DNA from: CAVTZP01 sp963739245
GTDB lineage: Bacteria > Chloroflexota > Dehalococcoidia > Dehalococcoidales > BS750m-G39
Reading direction: 5' to 3'
Assembly (NCBI GenBank): GCA_963739245.1
Contig: CAVTZP010000005.1
Location: forward strand, 185,248-249,247
DNA: 64,000 nucleotides
The notes below the pieces were generated by a model, which was not told the origin of the DNA, did no database searches, and saw only the letters and a list, made by a program, of their open reading frames with translations. Each line of letters starts with the position of its first letter. The first letter of the stretch is position 1. Shown here in pieces: positions 1 through 9,351 of the stretch. Both the position numbers and the translations under genes were made by a program.

Positions 1-377
1 GCCATGGAGTAGCGCCCCAGGGTTACAATCATTTTAGGGTGAATGAGTTCAATCTGGCGCTCCAGCCACTGGCGGCAGTTTTGGATTTCCGTAGGTAGTG
101 GGTCGCGGTTTGCCGTGGGGCGGCACTTAATGACATTGGCGATATAGACCTGTTCCCGCCTCAAGCCGATAGAAGCCAGTAATTCATCTAGGAATTTCCC
201 CGCCGGTCCGACAAAAGGACGCCCCAGTTGGTCTTCGTGCCAGCCGGGTGCCTCACCGATAAACATTATCCTGGCGTCCTCCGCCCCCTCACCAGGCACC
301 ACCTTATTTCGATATTTGGCTATCTCACACTGCTGGCACAGGGCAATCTCTTGATAAAGCTCGCTTAGAGCTGACAT
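1..377 (-). CDS. Uracil-DNA glycosylase, family 4 (3' end outside window)
   Basis: Removes uracil from DNA to start base-excision repair. The 125 visible N-terminal codons show the family 4 signature GEAPGWHEDQLGRPFVGPAGK-like block (about residues 41-60), with GEAPG and the water-activating loop, followed by NVIKCRPTANRDP. Cysteine pairs CQQC near residues 14-17 and later CRP...NC fit the [4Fe-4S] cluster of this family. The start is the ATG at 377-375. The gene runs off the left edge, so about 70 C-terminal residues of a usual ~200 aa protein are missing. Family assignment is firm; a family 5 enzyme is less likely from the motif. Confidence 0.9.
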   Translation of the reverse strand, partial: MSALSELYQEIALCQQCEIAKYRNKVVPGEGAEDARIMFIGEAPGWHEDQLGRPFVGPAGKFLDELLASIGLRREQVYIANVIKCRPTANRDPLPTEIQNCRQWLERQIELIHPKMIVTLGRYSM

Positions 378-426
378 ATTAGCTTGCCTTTTGATTATAA
401 TAACATTTTAAGGGGTCTTTTAGCAA

Positions 427-580
427 CCTATCCCCCTCTCTAAAATCTCTTTCCCTTTGTTGATGAGCCTAACTCAATGGGGTGTTTAAGAGGGGCGCTA
501 GCCCCTCTTCTATAAATACCTTCCCCCTCTCCTTGCCAAGGAGAGGGGGATACAGGGGGTGAGGTTAATAAATAATCTCT
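427..580. repeat. Dispersed hairpin repeat, copy 1
   Basis: Non-coding spacer between the glycosylase and glyA. It holds two hairpins: AAGAGGGGC/GCCCCTCTT (488-509, loop GCTA) and CCCCCTCTCCTT/AAGGAGAGGGGG (523-549, loop GCC), then a purine-rich tail GGGGGTGAGGTTAATAAATA. The same cores and tail recur in at least seven other spacers of this window; 26 bases of the tail are identical to the copy near 18,020. It could act as a bidirectional terminator or be a MITE/REP-type element. Confidence 0.8.
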
Positions 581-629
581 TTGTTGACACTAAAAGAGCA
601 CAGTTGTAGACTTGAGCAAAAGGAGGAAA

Positions 630-1874
630 ATGGACTTCTTACGCAAAATTGACCCAGAAATTAGCCGTGCCCTCGATCTGGAGGCAAAGCGGCAAAAAGA
701 AACAATAAATCTTATCGCCTCGGAGAACTATGCCAGCCGGGCGGTGCTTGAAGCAGAAGGCTCCTTTCTGATTAACAAGTATGCTGAGGGTTACCCCTCG
801 CAGCGCTACTACGGTGGCTGCGAAAATATAGACATAGTGGAAGACCTGGCTATCCGGCGGGCAAAGGAGCTGTTCCATGCCGAGCACGCCAATGTCCAGC
901 CCCACAGTGGAGCTCAGGCTAATATGGCAGCATACTATGCCCTGCTGGAATATGGTGACACGGTCATGGGTATGAGCCTGGCTCACGGTGGTCACCTCAC
1001 TCACGGTGATAAGGTAAGTTTCTCCGGTAAGTCCTATAATTTTATCCTTTATGGGGTTAGCCGGGAGACAGAAAGGATTGACTATCAAGAGGTAGAGAGG
1101 CTGGCCATAAAGCACAAGCCAAAGCTGATTGTGGCTGGAGCCAGTGCCTACCCCAGGATTATTGACTTTGAGCGTTTCCGGCATATCGCTGATCTGGTGG
1201 GAGCCAAACTTATGGTTGATATGGCTCACGTCGCTGGTTTGGTGGCGGTAGGTCTTCATCCCACCCCCATCCCCTACGCCAGTGTCGTAACTGCCACCAC
1301 GCATAAGACGCTGCGCGGTCCGCGAAGCGGGTTCATCCTTTCCCGAGGAGAGCTGGCATCGGCAATAGATGAGGCTGTCTTCCCCAGGATGCAGGGGGGG
1401 CCGCTGATGCACGCTATCGCCGCTAAAGCGGTATGTTTTTATGAGGCGATGCAGCCTAGCTTCACTGACTATCAACGCTCAACCCTTGATAACGCCCAGG
1501 CTTTAGCCAGTGAGCTCCAGCGACTGGGTTTGCGCTTAATCTCAGGTGGAACCGATAACCATCTCATTTTGGTTGACCTCACCGGCGCCGGTGTCAGTGG
1601 AAAAGAAGCCGAGGAGTGTTTGGGCGCAGTCGGCATTGTGGTTAATCGTAACACCATCCCCTTTGACTCACAGCCGCCGCGGGTAACCAGTGGCATCAGG
1701 CTGGGCACACCGGCAGTGACCACGCGGGGCTTCACCGTTGCGGAAATGAAGCGCATTGCCTCGCTGATGGTAAAAGTAATCACCAATATCGGCGACACCA
1801 GTATTCAGAAACAGGCGAAGGAGGAAGTCGGCGAGATTTGCTCTCGCTTTCCCGTGCCCGGCATCGATGACTGA
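630..1874 (+). CDS. glyA: Serine hydroxymethyltransferase
   Basis: PLP enzyme interconverting serine and glycine while charging tetrahydrofolate with a one-carbon unit, in the cytoplasm. 414 aa, normal length. The PLP lysine lies in TTHKTLRGPRSG (about residue 226), with the upstream VDMAHVAGL motif and the N-terminal NLIASENY and YYGGCENID motifs of SHMT. I chose ATG 630 because GGAGG sits 3 bases before it (622-626); an upstream in-frame TTG at 612 would put the Shine-Dalgarno inside the gene. It stands alone between two hairpin repeats and is followed by a strong terminator. Confidence 0.97.
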   Translation: MDFLRKIDPEISRALDLEAKRQKETINLIASENYASRAVLEAEGSFLINKYAEGYPSQRYYGGCENIDIVEDLAIRRAKELFHAEHANVQPHSGAQANMAAYYALLEYGDTVMGMSLAHGGHLTHGDKVSFSGKSYNFILYGVSRETERIDYQEVERLAIKHKPKLIVAGASAYPRIIDFERFRHIADLVGAKLMVDMAHVAGLVAVGLHPTPIPYASVVTATTHKTLRGPRSGFILSRGELASAIDEAVFPRMQGGPLMHAIAAKAVCFYEAMQPSFTDYQRSTLDNAQALASELQRLGLRLISGGTDNHLILVDLTGAGVSGKEAEECLGAVGIVVNRNTIPFDSQPPRVTSGIRLGTPAVTTRGFTVAEMKRIASLMVKVITNIGDTSIQKQAKEEVGEICSRFPVPGIDD

Positions 1875-1885
1875 TATTAATTAGC

Positions 1886-2045
1886 AACCCCATCCTCTTT
1901 ATCCCCTTCCCCTTGTCAAGGGGAAGGGGAAGGTTTTTTTCTGAAGAGGGACTTCGTCCCTCTTAAACTCCCTATGGTGTATTTGGGGCTGGCGCCCCTT
2001 CTAATCCCTCTACCAAATACCACAGGAAGGGGGTGAGGTTGACGA
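1886..2045. repeat. Dispersed hairpin repeat, copy 2
   Basis: Spacer between glyA and the crotonase gene. Contains CCCCTTCCCCTT/AAGGGGAAGGGG (1903-1929), AAGAGGGAC/GTCCCTCTT (about 1944-1964) and GGGGCTGGCGCCCC near 1985, ending in GGGGGTGAGGTTGAC. It is a diverged member of the family at 427-580. Confidence 0.7.
1903..1940 (+). terminator. Rho-independent terminator after glyA
   Basis: A perfect 12-bp stem CCCCTTCCCCTT/AAGGGGAAGGGG with a 3-base loop is followed by AAGG and seven T (1934-1940), 29 bases after the glyA stop codon. Confidence 0.75.
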
Positions 2046-2087
2046 CCAATAGTGCTATAATAAGTTTGTTTAGGAGGAGGTATTTTA

Positions 2088-2879
2088 GTGGCTGATACTG
2101 TTATTCTTAAGAAAGAAGGCTATGTTACTGTAATCACGCTAAGTCGCCCTGAGCGGCTAAATGCTTTTAATCGCCAGATGGAGGAGGAGCTGATAGAAGC
2201 CTTAACTAGTGTCCATGAGGACAAGGATGTCAGGGTCCTGGTGCTAACCGGTGCCGGCCGTGCTTTTTGTAGCGGTGGCGATGTCAGCGAGAATATGGCT
2301 GAGGAGTACGGAGGTACTGCCCAGAAAGTAAGTGATACCTTTCACCATATCTACAACGGGATAATTCTTCGGCTATTTAACCTGGATATACCGACAATCG
2401 GCATGATAAATGGCGTGGCTGTTGGCTTGGGATTTGACCTGGCTCTGGCCTGTGACATCAGGATAGGCTCGGAGGATGCCCGATTTATGGTAGGGTTTAC
2501 TAAGATGGGGCTGACGCCGGCGGCGGGGGGAGCCTGGTTTATGCCGCGGCTAATGGGGCTAGCCAAAGCCATTGAGTATATCTATACTGCTGATTTTCTG
2601 GAGGCGGAAGAGGCATTAAGGCTGGGGGTGCTGAATAAGCTGGTACCAGCCGCGGTGCTGGAGCAGGAAACCATGGCGCTGGCGCGGAAAATTGGGGAAA
2701 ATTCCCCACTAGCTAACAGGCTGGCTAAACTCCAGGTACACAAAGGACTAAATAGCGACCTGGGAACAGCCTTGGAACTGGGGAGTACTTGCCAAGCTAT
2801 ATGTCTAACCTCGGAGGAGACTCGCGAAGCTCTAATCGCCTTCCGCGATAAGAGAAAACCTGTATTTAAAGGGAGGTAG
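2088..2879 (+). CDS. Enoyl-CoA hydratase/isomerase family protein
   Basis: Crotonase-fold acyl-CoA enzyme, 263 aa. The CoA/oxyanion loop CSGGDV and the second oxyanion block GVAVGLGFDLALACDIRI are clear. The two catalytic glutamates of true hydratases are not conserved: the first falls at F/D in GLGFDLALA and the second at K in FTKMGLTPAAGG. An isomerase, hydrolase or other crotonase chemistry is therefore likelier than classical hydration. The GTG start at 2088 follows AGGAGGAGG. The prs start lies only 6 bases downstream of its stop, so the two are probably co-transcribed. Confidence 0.85.
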   Translation: MADTVILKKEGYVTVITLSRPERLNAFNRQMEEELIEALTSVHEDKDVRVLVLTGAGRAFCSGGDVSENMAEEYGGTAQKVSDTFHHIYNGIILRLFNLDIPTIGMINGVAVGLGFDLALACDIRIGSEDARFMVGFTKMGLTPAAGGAWFMPRLMGLAKAIEYIYTADFLEAEEALRLGVLNKLVPAAVLEQETMALARKIGENSPLANRLAKLQVHKGLNSDLGTALELGSTCQAICLTSEETREALIAFRDKRKPVFKGR

Positions 2880-2885
2880 TTCTTG

Positions 2886-3830
2886 ATGGATGAACTGAAG
2901 GTATTTAGTGGTAATGCGCATCCGGCTCTGGCCCAGGCGGTTGCTGAATATCTGGACACACCTTTGGGTAAGTGCGAGGTCTTTGAGTTCAGTAATGAGA
3001 ATATTTTTGTCCGCATTCTGGAGAACGTTCGCCAAAGGGATGTCTTCGTTATTCAGCCCCTGTGCTCACCAGTCAATAAGAATCTGGTTGAGCTACTTAT
3101 TATGCTTGATGCCCTGAAGAGGGCTTCGGCGGGGCGGATTACTGCCGTCGTCCCTTACTACGGTTATGGTCGCACCGATAAGAAAGACCAGCCCAGGGTG
3201 CCGATAACTGCTAGGCTGGTGGCTGACCTGCTCACGGTGGCGGGCGCCAATCGCTTGCTGACGGTGGATTTACATGCTGCCCAGATTCAGGGCTTCTTTA
3301 ATATACCGGTTGACGAGCTGACCGCTCTATATCTATTTAGCAGCTACTTTAAAGATAGAGACTTTGATGACCTGGTGGTAGTAGCTACCGATATTGGCAT
3401 TACCAAGCGGGCGCGTGACCTGGCCGCCAAGCTCGATGCTCCCCTGGCGATTATGGAGAAGAGGCGAGTGGGTAATGTTGACCAGACTGAGACGCAAAAC
3501 GTCATCGGTGAGGTGGAGGGCAGGGTGGCTCTTACTGTGGATGACGAGATAGATACCGCTGGCTCACTGGTGGGCGTGGTCACGGCACTGGAGAAGCGGG
3601 GGGCCAAAGAGGTATACGCCTGCTGCACCCACCCCATATTCTCCGGACCGGCTATTCAGAGGATAGCCTCTTGCCCGGTGAAGGAGGTGGTAGTTACTGA
3701 TACCGTTCCGGTCACCGGGAAGAAGAAAATGGATAAGATTACTGTCTTACCCATTGCCCCCTTACTTGGTGAAGCCATCCGCCGCATCCATACCGGGCTA
3801 TCTATTGGCGCTATGTTTGAGCAGGGGTGA
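2886..3830 (+). CDS. prs: Ribose-phosphate pyrophosphokinase
   Basis: Makes PRPP from ribose-5-phosphate and ATP for nucleotide, histidine and tryptophan synthesis. About 314 aa. Visible motifs: YYGYGRTDKKDQPR (ATP/flexible region), VDLHAAQIQGFF, the ribose-phosphate region VVVATDIGITKRARDLA, and VDDEIDTAGS, which corresponds to the PRPP-binding VDDMIDTGGT loop. GGGAGG precedes both an ATG at 2886 and an in-frame TTG at 2883, so the start is uncertain by one codon. secA follows 3 bases after the stop, suggesting one transcript. Confidence 0.95.
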   Translation: MDELKVFSGNAHPALAQAVAEYLDTPLGKCEVFEFSNENIFVRILENVRQRDVFVIQPLCSPVNKNLVELLIMLDALKRASAGRITAVVPYYGYGRTDKKDQPRVPITARLVADLLTVAGANRLLTVDLHAAQIQGFFNIPVDELTALYLFSSYFKDRDFDDLVVVATDIGITKRARDLAAKLDAPLAIMEKRRVGNVDQTETQNVIGEVEGRVALTVDDEIDTAGSLVGVVTALEKRGAKEVYACCTHPIFSGPAIQRIASCPVKEVVVTDTVPVTGKKKMDKITVLPIAPLLGEAIRRIHTGLSIGAMFEQG

Positions 3831-3833
3831 GCT

Positions 3834-6485
3834 ATGTTTAAGTGGTTGGGTGGACTTGGTGACTCAAATGAGAAAGAGCTGGGGCGGCTACAGCCAATAG
3901 TAGAGCGGATAAATTCTCTTGAGCCTGAATTTGAGAAGCGTTCCGATGCTGAGCTTCGTGCCAAGACTGACGAATTTAAGGCTAGACTCAAGGACGGCAA
4001 TTCGCTTGACGAGCTCCTTCCCGAGGCTTTTGCCGCCGTTCGTGAGGCCGCCAGGCGGACTATTGGTCAGCGTCACTTTGATGTCCAGCTGATGGGGGGC
4101 ATTGTCCTTCATCAGGGCAAAATCGCCGAGATGAAGACCGGCGAGGGCAAGACCCTGGTAGCTACCCTCCCCTTGTATCTAAACTCTCTTTCCGGTCAGG
4201 GTTGCCATCTGGCTACGGTTAATGATTATCTGGCTCGGCGCGACCCCTACTGGATGGGGCCCATCTACTACGCCCTAGGGGTAAGCGTAGCCAGTATTTA
4301 CCCCCAGACCCCGGATGAACATGCCCCAGCCCGCCTTTATGACCCCGGCTATGATTCAGGTAAGGAAAACGACCGCTGGCACCATTTCCGTCCTATCCCC
4401 CGCAAGGAGGCTTATCAGGCAGATATCACCTATGGCACCAGTAGCGAGTTCGGCTTTGACTATCTGCGGGAGAACATGGTCTTAGACCTGTCCCAGTGTG
4501 TCCAGCGCCCCTTAAATTATGCCATCGTTGATGAGGTAGATTATCTCCTTATTGACGAAGCAAGAACCCCGCTTATTATCAGCGCCCCGGATGTAGAGGC
4601 AGGACAGCTATACCAGCTCTTTGCCCGCCTTGCTCCCAGCCTGAAGAGGGGGAAGGAAGGGGAGGAGGTGGGTTATGATTATACCATCGATGAAAAGGAA
4701 CGCAATATAAAAGAGATAACTGAAGCCGGCTATGGCAATGTGGAGAGGATATTAAAGCGGGAAGGGGTACTGAAATCAGGCAGCCTCTATTCTGACGAAG
4801 CTAGTGCCGTGCTTCTCCACCACCTGAGAAATGCCCTCAGTGCTAAGGAATTTTACCGGAGGGATAAAGAGTATGTCGTCAAGGATGGGGAGGTTATCAT
4901 TGTTGATGAGTTCACTGGCCGGCTGATGTATGGTCGCCGCTATGAGAGGGGGCTGCACCAGGCGATAGAAGCCAAGGAGCGGGTCAGGGTTCAGCAGGAA
5001 AGTAGAACCTTTGCCACCATTACCATCCAGAACTACTTTCGCATGTACCAGAAGCTGGCAGGCATGACCGGCACTGCCGTCACCGAGGCTGAGGAGTTTC
5101 ATAAGATATATAAGCTTGAGGTAGTGGTTATCCCCACCCACCGGCCAATGGTTCGCGAGGACTCCCCCGACCAGATTTACAAGGATGAGGAGGCTAAGTT
5201 CAGGGCGGTGGTGCGTGAGATTGAGGAGCTTCATAAAGAGAACCGCCCGGTGCTGGTGGGCACGGTTTCTATTGAGAATTCAGTAAAACTTGGCGAGCTT
5301 TTAAAGAGAAGGGGTATTCCTCATGAGGTGCTTAATGCCAAACAGCATGAGAAGGAGGCATATATCGTTGCCCAGGCAGGACAGCCGGGGGCAGTAACCG
5401 TCGCCACCAATATGGCGGGGCGGGGTGTTGATATTATACTGGGGGGAAATCCGGAAGGGCAGGATGAGGCTGAGTGGCAGGAAAAACATAATAAGGTGGT
5501 AGCCCTTGGCGGGCTTCATGTTATTGGCACCGAACGCCATGAGGCGAGGCGAATTGATAACCAGCTCCGGGGTAGAACCGGGCGTCAGGGTGACCCGGGG
5601 AGTTCTCGCTTTTACGTCTCTTTAGGGGATGATGTTGTCCGGCGCTTTGGTGGCGACCGGATTAAGGGCTTGATGGAGTGGGTGGGGATGGATGAGGATA
5701 CCCCGATTGAGAATAAGCTGGTCAACCACGCTATTGAAAATTCCCAGGTCAAGGTGGAAGGCTACCACTTTGATATTCGTAAGCACCTGGTAGAGTATGA
5801 CGATGTCATTAATAAGCACCGCGAGGTTATCTATAGTGAGCGAAGAAAGCTCTTAGAGGGTGCCGACCTCAAGGCCAATATCCTGTCAATGGTCAGGGAG
5901 GAGCTCCAGGGTGTAGTCGCTGCTTACCACACTGGCGGGTACGGCGAGGGCTGGGACGTAGACGGCCTGGTCGGCGAAGTTTCCACCATCCTCCCCCTGC
6001 CCCCGGAGCTTAATGCCGCTACCCTCTCCCCGATGAAGCCGAAGGAGATTGAAGACAAGCTTATTGAGCTGGCAGAGGCTCTTTATGAGCAGCGGGAGAA
6101 AGAATTAGGCTCAGAGAATATGAGGATACTGGAGCGGCTGGTGATGCTCCGCACCATAGACAACTTTTGGGTGGAGCACCTGACGGCGATGGAGCATATG
6201 CGTGAGGGGATAGGGCTGGTGGCGGTCGGTCAGCGCGACCCGCTGGTTGCCTATAAGACGGAGGGGCATGCTATGTTTCAGGGCCTTTTGTCGGATATTC
6301 AGCATGCTGTAGTTCATACCATTTATCATGTCGGCATAGCCAGGCAGGAAGCTCCCCAGAAGGCCCCCACGCCAGTTCAGGCTAGTGGCAAGCAGCAGCA
6401 AAAGGTTGGGGGCAAAAAAGTAGGCAGAAACGCCCCCTGCCCCTGCGGCTCAGGGAAGAAGTACAAGCATTGCTGCGGGAGGTGA
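3834..6485 (+). CDS. secA: Preprotein translocase ATPase SecA
   Basis: Motor that pushes unfolded precursors through SecYEG. 883 aa. Walker A is MKTGEGKT (about 100-107); the DEAD-like box is VDEVDYLLIDEARTP; the preprotein cross-linking domain and the second RecA domain (TNMAGRGVDIILGGNP, then GRTGRQGDPG) follow. The extreme C terminus carries the zinc-binding SEC-C motif PCPCGSGKKYKHCC, which binds SecB or ribosomes in other bacteria. It is the third gene of the crotonase-prs-secA run. Confidence 0.98.
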   Translation: MFKWLGGLGDSNEKELGRLQPIVERINSLEPEFEKRSDAELRAKTDEFKARLKDGNSLDELLPEAFAAVREAARRTIGQRHFDVQLMGGIVLHQGKIAEMKTGEGKTLVATLPLYLNSLSGQGCHLATVNDYLARRDPYWMGPIYYALGVSVASIYPQTPDEHAPARLYDPGYDSGKENDRWHHFRPIPRKEAYQADITYGTSSEFGFDYLRENMVLDLSQCVQRPLNYAIVDEVDYLLIDEARTPLIISAPDVEAGQLYQLFARLAPSLKRGKEGEEVGYDYTIDEKERNIKEITEAGYGNVERILKREGVLKSGSLYSDEASAVLLHHLRNALSAKEFYRRDKEYVVKDGEVIIVDEFTGRLMYGRRYERGLHQAIEAKERVRVQQESRTFATITIQNYFRMYQKLAGMTGTAVTEAEEFHKIYKLEVVVIPTHRPMVREDSPDQIYKDEEAKFRAVVREIEELHKENRPVLVGTVSIENSVKLGELLKRRGIPHEVLNAKQHEKEAYIVAQAGQPGAVTVATNMAGRGVDIILGGNPEGQDEAEWQEKHNKVVALGGLHVIGTERHEARRIDNQLRGRTGRQGDPGSSRFYVSLGDDVVRRFGGDRIKGLMEWVGMDEDTPIENKLVNHAIENSQVKVEGYHFDIRKHLVEYDDVINKHREVIYSERRKLLEGADLKANILSMVREELQGVVAAYHTGGYGEGWDVDGLVGEVSTILPLPPELNAATLSPMKPKEIEDKLIELAEALYEQREKELGSENMRILERLVMLRTIDNFWVEHLTAMEHMREGIGLVAVGQRDPLVAYKTEGHAMFQGLLSDIQHAVVHTIYHVGIARQEAPQKAPTPVQASGKQQQKVGGKKVGRNAPCPCGSGKKYKHCCGR

Positions 6486-6506
6486 AGTAAAAGGAGGTGG
6501 TTACTT

Positions 6507-7586
6507 ATGGCACAAATTAGAATAAAGGTTGTAGAAGATGTTTGTCTTAGTTACAAAGTATATCGTGGGAGTGTGAAGGCTTGTGATTTAGAACCGGCAA
6601 CATGGCTAGACTTCTACGATGAGGAAGTAAACCCGATGGGGTACCAGCGTCCTTTTAGTGAGAAAAGGAGTCAGGATGCTGCTAATTACGCGGAAACACC
6701 TGAAGCTTTTTGGCCAGAATCAATATTAGCGATAAGAGACAACGTGGAAGTAGATAATGAAGATGACAAAGTAACATACAATTTCATACCGGTATCGGCA
6801 GGAAGCAAGGTTGGAGAACTAATTGTCGATTATAACGACCAGAGAGTAGAGACAATAGGCAATCAAGTCTTTAAATGGAGAAGGGCGTTCAGTCAGGTGG
6901 ACTGTCAGCATAGACTGGGTAAAATGGGTAATAGCGATAAATCTGTAACAGTTTGCATAATTCCGGGGATTAATATAAAACAAGAGGCGATTATTTTTAA
7001 AACAATAAATGATAAGCAGAAAAGGGTTAGCACGTCTCTAGTGGATGCAATTATTCAGTTGTCTCAAAGTCCGCTTGAGGCACCAGAGGTACATTGGGCG
7101 TTTGCTATGAGTAGAGATGTGGGTAGTTGTTTCTACAAAAAAGTAAATATGGAAGGACGAAATATAATTGGGCAAAGATATTTGGTCACTTTGCGGACGT
7201 TACAAACAAGTGTATCTTTATTAGTGGGGGGCAAGAGATTCATAGGTGCAAATATGAATGATATGGCAGCATATGATCAGTTCTATATTCTGATAAGAAA
7301 CTATTGGAATGAAGTAAAGAATCTGTGGCCAAACGAGTTTTTGGATACAAGAAACTTTAAATTAATGATGGTGCCGGGTATAAAAGGTTTAGCAAGATAC
7401 AGCCGAAAAATGTTTAAAGAAGCATTTGAGGTGGGAAGCAATAGTACAGACCTTACAAGTAGAATAAATCAAGTTGGAGCGCATGTTATGGACTGGAGCT
7501 CAACGGGAGAGTTGAAAGAGGCTACCGGAAATAAAGGTGCGAAACCCGTGTATGAATTGCTAGTTCGAAATTACGGCGTTCCGTAG
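6507..7586 (+). CDS. DGQHR-domain (DndB/DptB-like) protein, orphan
   Basis: 359 aa protein related to the DGQHR family, known best from the DndB regulator of DNA phosphorothioation. The signature appears as VDCQHRLGK (about residues 131-139), with C replacing the usual G, and is followed by the family's FKTINDKQKRVSTSL segment. AGGAGG lies 11 bases before ATG 6507. The gene is visibly richer in A+T than secA and polX on either side, uses many ATA and AGA codons, and has no dndC/D/E partner nearby, all consistent with horizontal acquisition. Function is unknown; a role in DNA modification or defence is only a family-based guess. Confidence 0.65.
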   Translation: MAQIRIKVVEDVCLSYKVYRGSVKACDLEPATWLDFYDEEVNPMGYQRPFSEKRSQDAANYAETPEAFWPESILAIRDNVEVDNEDDKVTYNFIPVSAGSKVGELIVDYNDQRVETIGNQVFKWRRAFSQVDCQHRLGKMGNSDKSVTVCIIPGINIKQEAIIFKTINDKQKRVSTSLVDAIIQLSQSPLEAPEVHWAFAMSRDVGSCFYKKVNMEGRNIIGQRYLVTLRTLQTSVSLLVGGKRFIGANMNDMAAYDQFYILIRNYWNEVKNLWPNEFLDTRNFKLMMVPGIKGLARYSRKMFKEAFEVGSNSTDLTSRINQVGAHVMDWSSTGELKEATGNKGAKPVYELLVRNYGVP

Positions 7587-7631
7587 ATTATTTAGTAGTT
7601 GTTCTGTACTCATAGGTGTAGGTTCATCCCC

Positions 7632-9347
7632 ATGAACAACAAGCAGATTGCCAAGGTCTTTGAGGATATTGCTGACCTCCTGGAGCTAAAGGGGGAGAAC
7701 CCGTTTAAAATTCGGGCTTACCAGAGAGTAGTCCGCTCTATTGAGCACCTGCCCGTGGAAATAGAGCAACTGGTCAGGGAGGACAGGCTGGGGGAAATCC
7801 CCGGGGTGGGGGAGGCAATCACCAAGAAGCTCACCGAGCTGGTAACTACCGGCAAGCTTGACTACTACGAAAAGCTAAAGGCTGAGTTCCCCGAAGGCAT
7901 CAGCACCCTGCTTGGTATCCCCGGCGTCGGCCCCAAGACGGCAATGCTCCTCTCCAGTGAGCTTGACATAAAGACAATAGATGAGCTTGAGGCGGCGATT
8001 GTTGGCGGGGAGGTGGCGAGGCTCTACCGCATGGGGGACAAGACGGCGGAGAATATTTTGCACCAGATTCAAGCCATGAGAAGAAAAGACCAGCGCATCC
8101 CTATCGGTGAGGCAATGCCAATAGTGGACGAGGTCTTGTCCCGGCTGGGAGAGGTGCGTGGGGTTAAGAACCTGGTTCCCGCCGGAAGCCTGCGCCGTTT
8201 CCTGGAGACGGTGGGCGATATTGACCTCATGGGGACGGCCGATGATGCCACCGAGGTAATGCATACTTTTACCACCTTGCCGATGGTCAAGGAGGTCCTG
8301 GTCAGCGGCACAACTAAATCAAGCGTGGTCGTCTCCGGCGGGCTTCAGGTTGACTTTAGAATTGTGGAGCACGACTCGTTTGGCTCTTTGCTCCAGTATT
8401 TCACCGGAAGTAAGCAGCACAATATTAACCTGCGGGAGAGGGCGCACCGCCGGGGACTGAAACTAACTGAATACGGCATCACCGACCTGGCGACGGGTAA
8501 GCTGGAAAAGTTTGCCACCGAGGAAGCCTTCTATCAGCGGCAGGGGCTTGAGCTGATGCCCCCGGAGATACGGGAAGGTGGGGAGGAGATAGCGAGGGCG
8601 GAGGCGGGCACCTTGCCCGAGCTAGTAGAGCTATCGGATATAAAGGGAGACTTTCATGTTCATACCGATTGGAGCGATGGGCGCGACAGCATTGAGGCCA
8701 TGGTACTAGCGGCTAAAGCCCTCGGTTATAAGTATGTGGGAATCTCCGAACACTCCAGCGGGCGCGGCATTGCCCACGGGCTGGATGCCAAGAGGCTGAG
8801 GCAGCAAATGTCAGAGATTAAACAGCTCAACCAGAAAATCGGCGGCATTCATCTCTTTTGCGGTATGGAGGTGGACATTCGCGCCGATGGCACTCTAGAT
8901 ATGCCTGACGAGCTTCTTGAGGAGCTTGACATTGTTATTGCCGCCGTTCACTCGGCGATGAACCAGAGCCAAGAGCAGATGACAAAACGGATTATACTGG
9001 CGATGGAAAATCCTAATGTCGACGTGGTGGCGCACCCAACCTCCCGCCTGTTGCCGGGGAGAGAGCCAGTGGCGGCAGATATGGAGGCTATCTTCCAGGC
9101 AGCAGTTAGAACTAATACTGCCCTGGAAATCAACGCCATGCCCAGCCGACTTGACCTCAAGGATATCCATGCCTATCGGGCGAGGGAGCTGGGGGTAAAG
9201 CTAGTAATTAACACCGATGCCCACTGCACCGAGCATCTGAGATTTATGCGCTTTGGGGTGGAGGTAGCCCGGCGGGGGTGGTGTCAGGCGCCGGATATAC
9301 TGAATACCAGACCACTGAAAGAGGTCATCGCTTATTTAAGGAAATAA
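7632..9347 (+). CDS. polX: DNA polymerase/3'-5' exonuclease PolX (Pol-X plus PHP domains)
   Basis: Gap-filling repair polymerase of the X family. About 571 aa, normal for bacterial PolX. Order: N-terminal 8-kDa-like helix-hairpin-helix region (GEIPGVGEAI and LLGIPGVGPKTA), nucleotidyltransferase palm with AGSLRRFLETVGDIDLM, then a C-terminal PHP phosphoesterase domain starting GDFHVHTDWSDG with EHSSG, GMEVDI, HPTSR and NTDAH metal ligands. The start is set at ATG 7632 (MNNKQIAKVFEDIA), which matches homologues; upstream codons add an unlikely extension and no clear Shine-Dalgarno is visible. Confidence 0.93.
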   Translation: MNNKQIAKVFEDIADLLELKGENPFKIRAYQRVVRSIEHLPVEIEQLVREDRLGEIPGVGEAITKKLTELVTTGKLDYYEKLKAEFPEGISTLLGIPGVGPKTAMLLSSELDIKTIDELEAAIVGGEVARLYRMGDKTAENILHQIQAMRRKDQRIPIGEAMPIVDEVLSRLGEVRGVKNLVPAGSLRRFLETVGDIDLMGTADDATEVMHTFTTLPMVKEVLVSGTTKSSVVVSGGLQVDFRIVEHDSFGSLLQYFTGSKQHNINLRERAHRRGLKLTEYGITDLATGKLEKFATEEAFYQRQGLELMPPEIREGGEEIARAEAGTLPELVELSDIKGDFHVHTDWSDGRDSIEAMVLAAKALGYKYVGISEHSSGRGIAHGLDAKRLRQQMSEIKQLNQKIGGIHLFCGMEVDIRADGTLDMPDELLEELDIVIAAVHSAMNQSQEQMTKRIILAMENPNVDVVAHPTSRLLPGREPVAADMEAIFQAAVRTNTALEINAMPSRLDLKDIHAYRARELGVKLVINTDAHCTEHLRFMRFGVEVARRGWCQAPDILNTRPLKEVIAYLRK

Positions 9348-9351
9348 GTCA

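Noticed and set aside
639..1475. 278-codon minus-strand ORF opposite glyA
   Set aside because: Antisense shadow of serine hydroxymethyltransferase with no motif of its own.
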